NCBI GenBank assembly: GCA_011523195.1 | Contig: WTHH01000235.1 | Coordinates: forward strand, 1 to 10,764 | DNA: 10,764 bases | Source of the DNA: Verrucomicrobiales bacterium | GTDB taxonomy: Bacteria > Verrucomicrobiota > Verrucomicrobiia > Limisphaerales > UBA1096 | Reading direction: 5' to 3' | Shown: one piece after another, positions 7,434 to 10,764 of the stretch | Layout of the letters: every line of letters begins with the position of its first letter | Position numbering within the stretch: position 1 is the stretch's first letter | The notes under the pieces: generated by a model | What the model was told of the DNA's origin: nothing | Database searches by the model: none | What the model saw: the letters and a program-made list of their open reading frames with translations, nothing else | Position numbers and translations under genes: made by a program

Positions 7434-7455
7434 GCCAAGCGCTTGGCCAGGCGCC
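7434..7455. repeat. Dispersed palindrome copy 6 (upstream of hemB)
   Basis: GCGCTTGGCCAGGCGC (7439-7454) matches 15 of 16 consensus bases, and GCCAAGCGCTTGGC (7434-7447) is an overlapping perfect 14-base palindrome. The phase-shifted double arrangement is the same as in copies 1 and 8. It lies about 20 bases upstream of the chosen hemB start and within the 5' extension of the open frame. Confidence 0.65.
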
Positions 7456-7486
7456 ATGAACCGTGGAATACACCGAAGATTTCAAA

Positions 7487-7552
7487 GGAGCGTGGGAAAT
7501 CCTGTCCCCGAAAGAAACCAAGCCGTGATCGAGGGGACAGGAATGTCCCCTT
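7487..7552. repeat. Inverted pair of REP-like hairpins (REPIN-like)
   Basis: The right unit (7532-7551) is a perfect hairpin AGGGGACA-GGAA-TGTCCCCT with eight-pair arms and a GNRA-type loop. The left unit (7492-7509), GTGGGAAATCCTGTCCCC, matches the reverse complement of the right unit core at 14 of 18 positions, so it is a degenerate copy in inverted orientation preceded by GGAGC. The long arms TCCTGTCCCC (7500-7509) and GGGGACAGGA (7533-7542) also pair perfectly with each other around a 23-base loop. Two REP-type units facing each other is the REPIN/BIME layout. No transposase is nearby. It lies between the symporter stop and hemB and could also act on the symporter mRNA 3' end. Confidence 0.6.
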
Positions 7553-7556
7553 TCCC

Positions 7557-7568
7557 TTAGCCAAGCGG
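7557..7568. repeat. Dispersed palindrome copy 7 (degenerate, abuts symporter stop)
   Basis: TTAGCCAAGCGG differs at one base from the corresponding half of copy 8 (TTGGCCAAGCGG). It directly adjoins the stop codon of the minus-strand symporter (TGA at 7571-7569). Only about one arm of the palindrome is preserved, so it is the weakest copy listed. Confidence 0.4.
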
Positions 7569-9623
7569 TCAGGCGCCGATGCGGGAGACGAGGATTGCTA
7601 GGCCGATGATGGCGAAACAAATCACGAAGCAGCCGATGAACCCCCAGAAGTCGAGCGGGGTTGGCCGCTGAAACTCGAGGTTGCTGTTTTGGAATAGCTT
7701 GCGGTCGTCGAACCGGTCTGGCTGTGCGTAGCTGCGCTCCATCTGTGCCCTGTCGTTGGCGGGGTCGGAATCAACCGGCGTTTTCATCTTCACATACAAC
7801 CGGTCGAGCGCCTCCTTGCTGTTGGGCTTGGTCAACAGGCTGGCGATGATCATCACGAGAAACGGCACGACGGTGGCGAATGGCAGGTCGAGTGTCTTGA
7901 TGGCGGCCTTGTTCATCGAGGCAAGGTTCACGCCGAGTTTGTCGATGATCAGCATGTCGAGCCGCAACCGGCCACTGGCCACGAGGTCGCAGTCGTATTC
8001 GTACACCACCTCTTCGCCGTCGGTCACCTTGCGTCGTTCGATCTCCCTGAGCTTCTCTTCGCCGACCGGCTTGACGCTGCCGGTCCAGAACAGGGCCACA
8101 CCGCCGCGTTGCTTGGTCTCGGTGATGCGTTCCCCTTCAGTCTTGGCCTTGCCACGTGAGACGTCGAGCGGCGAGGCCGGGCGCGAGACAGTTGACCGGA
8201 TGACATGGCTTGTGCGGGTCAGATTGGGATCACTCACCATGCCTGAGCTGATTTTCGGTATGGCGATTGGTAGGATGAGGAAGAAAAGTAGACAGAACGT
8301 AAACGTAATCCACGCGGCCGAAGTCGTGGCGCGACGCCAGTACATACCCACCCAAAACACCGCGGCGAAAAGCATTGGCACGATCCAGGTCAGCTGCAGG
8401 TTATTGAACATGTCGTAAATAGTGAGTGACACAACGATGCAACCGAGCACCACGAGCGCACCGACGATGCGGGCCACCAGCAGGCTCTCCTTCTCCCCTG
8501 CATCGGGGTTGATATACGGCTGGTAGATGTTTCGGACCACCAACCCGGAGCAGACCAGCATGTAGCAGTCCACACTGCTCATCAGGGCGGCCAGCAGACA
8601 AGCTACCATCAGACCTACCAAACCGATACCAAGGCCTCCAAGCAGCTCCTTCGTGGCGAAGCCCCAAGCCCGGTCGGCGTCGGCGGTGAGGCTGGCATCA
8701 CTTCCGTAGAGTGTGAGCACGATCAGGGCAGTGATCACCCAGCCGATGGTGCAAAACCGTTTGATGAGATTGCCAGTCACCAGTCCGACCCGGGCATCTG
8801 TTTCGCTCTTGGCGGTGCCGCCACCGGTGACCAGAAAGTGCGGCGTCAACACGATACCGATCATATTGATGATCACGATCGCGACGATGGCGTAGATGGG
8901 AAATTCACTGGCCGTCGAGCCGCCGATAATTTGAAATGCCTCCTCCCCGAGTTGCTCGTGCATGATCCGGAAGCCATCCATCAGCCCTTCACCATCAAAT
9001 TTTTCTGATACCGCCTTCAGGCCAAACGGGATTAGCAGCACGGAGAGCAGGATGATGCAGATGCCCTGGATCAGGTCAGTCCAATAGGCTGCCGCGATGC
9101 CGCCGAGTAGGCCGTAGGTGATGACGATCACCGCGATGATCGGCAGCAGCGCATACTGCAGCGGCATCCCAAAAAGCGTGTCACCCATCAGCGGCGCAGC
9201 CACCTTGCCGATGGCCGTGAACAGCATCGCACCATAGACCATGTAGTAGAAGCAGCCGAATAGAGCATACGCCACACCGATTTTTTTCGACTCGTAGCGC
9301 TCCACAAACCAGTCGCCCAAAGTCAGGCAACGCATGCGGCGATACCACACGGCGCTGATCCAGTACACCGGAGTGACGAACAGCCAGTACATAACCCCCC
9401 ACATACCGCTCATGCCGTTATTGAACGTGCCGCGGGCCGTGTTCACAGGATCGGCCGACCCGGTGCCGGCGCCGAATGCCGCGAAGGTCTGCATCAGTTT
9501 GCCGAAGCTGCGGCCGCCCATGAAATAATCCTCCTGCCGCTTTTGTTTGCGCATCAGCCAAAAACCGATGCCGGCCATGACGGCGAAGTAAATAAACAGG
9601 ACGATGTAGTCGATGGGTTGCAT
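7569..9623 (-). CDS. Sodium/solute symporter (SSS/SLC5 family) with large soluble insertion
   Basis: 684 residues, inner membrane. The N-terminus (YIVLFIYFAVMAGIGFWLMRKQKRQEDYFMGGRS) and the stretch FAAFGAGTGSADPVNTARGTF are typical of sodium/solute symporters, as are ALMSSVDCYMLVCSGLVVRNIY and the roughly 13-helix pattern. Solute (commonly sugars, sugar acids or amino acids) is driven in by the sodium gradient; the substrate cannot be read from sequence. Unusual: a hydrophilic, charged block at about residues 459-576 (MVSDPNLTR through LRLDMLIIDKLG) separates helix IPIAIPKISSG from the helix ATVVPFLVMIIASLL. A long charged linker and one further helix (DFWGFIGCFVICFAIIGLAILV) then end the protein. 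ATG 9623 has no clear Shine-Dalgarno site. It is divergent from the sulfatase and co-directional with hemB, 153 bases downstream. Confidence 0.92.
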   Translation of the reverse strand: MQPIDYIVLFIYFAVMAGIGFWLMRKQKRQEDYFMGGRSFGKLMQTFAAFGAGTGSADPVNTARGTFNNGMSGMWGVMYWLFVTPVYWISAVWYRRMRCLTLGDWFVERYESKKIGVAYALFGCFYYMVYGAMLFTAIGKVAAPLMGDTLFGMPLQYALLPIIAVIVITYGLLGGIAAAYWTDLIQGICIILLSVLLIPFGLKAVSEKFDGEGLMDGFRIMHEQLGEEAFQIIGGSTASEFPIYAIVAIVIINMIGIVLTPHFLVTGGGTAKSETDARVGLVTGNLIKRFCTIGWVITALIVLTLYGSDASLTADADRAWGFATKELLGGLGIGLVGLMVACLLAALMSSVDCYMLVCSGLVVRNIYQPYINPDAGEKESLLVARIVGALVVLGCIVVSLTIYDMFNNLQLTWIVPMLFAAVFWVGMYWRRATTSAAWITFTFCLLFFLILPIAIPKISSGMVSDPNLTRTSHVIRSTVSRPASPLDVSRGKAKTEGERITETKQRGGVALFWTGSVKPVGEEKLREIERRKVTDGEEVVYEYDCDLVASGRLRLDMLIIDKLGVNLASMNKAAIKTLDLPFATVVPFLVMIIASLLTKPNSKEALDRLYVKMKTPVDSDPANDRAQMERSYAQPDRFDDRKLFQNSNLEFQRPTPLDFWGFIGCFVICFAIIGLAILVSRIGA

Positions 9624-9772
9624 AAGCGGAAGCGTTTGGTCGTTTCAGTTTGAGTGACGGACAGTCGATGCCGAATCCGAACCCAATGCAAACAAAAATA
9701 AACCAAGCGCTTGGCCAAGCGGATAAAGTGTTGAAAAAAACATGGCCCGGCGTGAGCCTTTGTCGCCCATCA
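9624..9772. promoter_or_regulatory. Divergent symporter/sulfatase control region
   Basis: This 149-base gap between divergent starts should contain both promoters and is the natural place for shared regulation of the pair. It contains palindrome copy 8 at 9703-9722, with AT-rich stretches on either side (ACAAAAATAAA just left and TTGAAAAAAA right). I could not define -35/-10 boxes with confidence. The sulfatase frame is open leftwards to 9650, but the signal peptide places the real start at 9773. Confidence 0.35.
9703..9722. repeat. Dispersed palindrome copy 8 (between symporter and sulfatase)
   Basis: CCAAGCGCTTGGCCAAGCGG contains GCGCTTGGCCAAGCGG (15 of 16) and an overlapping CCAAGCGCTTGG palindrome, the same phase-shifted double seen in copies 1 and 6. 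It lies between two divergent genes. If the sulfatase frame were started upstream, it would be read as A-L-G-Q-A. Confidence 0.7.
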
Positions 9773-10764
9773 ATGAAAGTCCTGTATCGTTCCATTTGGG
9801 CGAAGTGCTTTTTGCCCTGCCTTGGCCTTGCGCTTGGTTTACTGCCCGCTTTGCCGGAAGCTGCGAAGAACTCCCGGCCGAACATCCTGTTCTGTATTTC
9901 CGATGACCAATCGTATGCCCACACCGGTGCCAACGGCGACCCGGTGATCCAGACGCCGGCGTTTGACCGAGTGGCGCGGGAGGGGCTTCGGTTTGTGCAC
10001 GCGTTTTGCGATGCTCCCACCTGCGGCCCGTCGCGTAGCGCTATTCTCACCGGTCAACACATCTGGCGACTCGAGGAGGCGGGCAACATTCACAGCACTC
10101 TGCCGGCGAAATTTGCCACGTACACGGAGGAACTGGGAAAAGTCGGCTATGCGGTTGGTTTCACCGGCAAAGGGTGGAGTCCGGGGCGCCTTGAGGCAGG
10201 TGGCCGCTCGGACAACCCGGCCGGCCGTGAGTTCAACAACCGCCTATTGGCCCCGATCCGTAAGTCCATCTCCCGGCGGGACTAAGCGGCGAATTTTGAC
10301 GACTTCCTTTCCGAGGTGAAGCCGGGCCAGCCGTTTTGTTTTTGGCTGGGCACACATGAACCGTACCGCGCCTTCGAGCCGGGGGTGGGTAAACGCAGCG
10401 GCAAGGATCCGGCAAAAGTCGTCCTGCCGCCGATCTTTCCGGACAACGACATCGTAAGCAGTGACATTTTGGATTACCTCGTCGAGGTGGAACATTTTGA
10501 CAAAATGGTCGAGCGCGCGATGTCGTCGCTCGAGAAAATCAGGCAGTTGGACAACACGATCATCGTCGTCACTAGCGATCACGGTATGCCGTTTCCACGT
10601 GCCAAGGCGAGCCTGTACGACGATGGCTCGCGGGTGCCGCTGGCGATTCGCTGGCCCAGGGGCATCCTCAACCCCGGCCGCACGGTGGAGGCGTTTGTAA
10701 ACCTCAGCGACCTCGCGCCGACCTTTCTTGACGCGGCCGGCTTGAGAACACCGGAGATGATGAC
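9773..10764 (+). pseudogene. Secreted sulfatase (formylglycine type), interrupted by an in-frame TAA, 3' end outside window
   Basis: From ATG 9773 the protein starts with a Sec-type signal peptide (basic n-region, hydrophobic core about 12-27, cleavage near 30), then RPNILFCISDDQS with metal ligands D44 and D45. The sulfatase signature C84-G-P-S-R88 (TCGPSRSAILTGQ) follows; its Cys is converted to formylglycine. At 10283-10285 the frame reads TAA (codon 171) in RRD-stop-AANFDDF, where relatives that I recall have D-Y-A-x-N-F. The frame then stays open to the window edge with clear sulfatase sequence: FCFWLGTHEPYRAF, DNTIIVVTSDHGMPF (ligands D269, H270) and DDGSRVPLAIRWPRG. One substitution (TAC or TAT to TAA) explains it. 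The 170-residue product would lack the C-terminal metal ligands. It probably desulfates sulfated glycans, next to the symporter. An upstream frame to 9650 is rejected because it buries the signal peptide. Confidence 0.87.
10283..10285 (+). other. In-frame TAA in the sulfatase (nonsense, error or readthrough)
   Basis: The codons are GAC TAA GCG GCG AAT TTT; reading continues in the same frame without any insertion or deletion. TAA also ends hemB normally (6398-6396), which argues against global reassignment of TAA. The context shows no hairpin or obvious recoding signal directly downstream. Confidence 0.8.

Noticed and set aside
10281..10290. Frameshift in the sulfatase
   Set aside because: The downstream sulfatase sequence is in the same frame as the upstream part (10286 minus 9650 is a multiple of three), so it is a single stop codon and not an indel.
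1..10764. CRISPR array, tRNA, rRNA, riboswitch or transposase gene
   Set aside because: No regularly spaced direct repeats, no tRNA-like cloverleaf, no rRNA sequence and no transposase motif were seen by eye; the dispersed palindromes are irregularly spaced and not CRISPR repeats.

Overview
This 10.8 kb window comes from a GC-rich bacterium, most likely an uncultured member of the PVC superphylum (Verrucomicrobiota or a close relative). The reasons are the mix of ordinary housekeeping genes with a secreted sulfatase beside a sodium/solute symporter, the scarcity of clear Shine-Dalgarno sites, and the style of the AccB and sulfatase sequences. The taxonomic call is inference from protein character, not from a marker gene.

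Layout from left to right. The 5' end of accB (biotin carboxyl carrier protein, minus strand, cut by the window edge) diverges from larB (nickel-pincer cofactor synthesis). Three more plus-strand genes follow: topB (DNA topoisomerase III with two zinc modules), ftsH (membrane AAA+ zinc protease) and a small FHA-domain protein with a C-terminal membrane anchor. Convergent to these is a minus-strand pair, hemB (porphobilinogen synthase, zinc type) preceded by an SSS-family sodium/solute symporter with a large soluble insertion. The symporter is divergent from a secreted sulfatase that runs off the right edge. No metabolic system spans the window; the one plausible functional pair is symporter plus sulfatase (desulfation outside the cytoplasm, then uptake).

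Two things are not explained by gene content. First, a palindrome with consensus GCGCTTGGCCAAGCGC recurs through the window. It appears in five of the seven intergenic gaps and inside two genes, and its 10-base core CTTGGCCAAG occurs exactly five times, where about 0.01 would be expected by chance. Its density resembles highly iterated or REP-type palindromes. Second, the gap between the symporter and hemB holds two inverted copies of a different hairpin (GGGGACA-GGAA-TGTCCCC), an arrangement like a REPIN.

The sulfatase reading frame is broken by one in-frame TAA (10283-10285) where I expect a tyrosine codon. The same frame then stays open and homologous to sulfatases to the window end, so this is either a very recent nonsense mutation, a sequencing error or a readthrough site.
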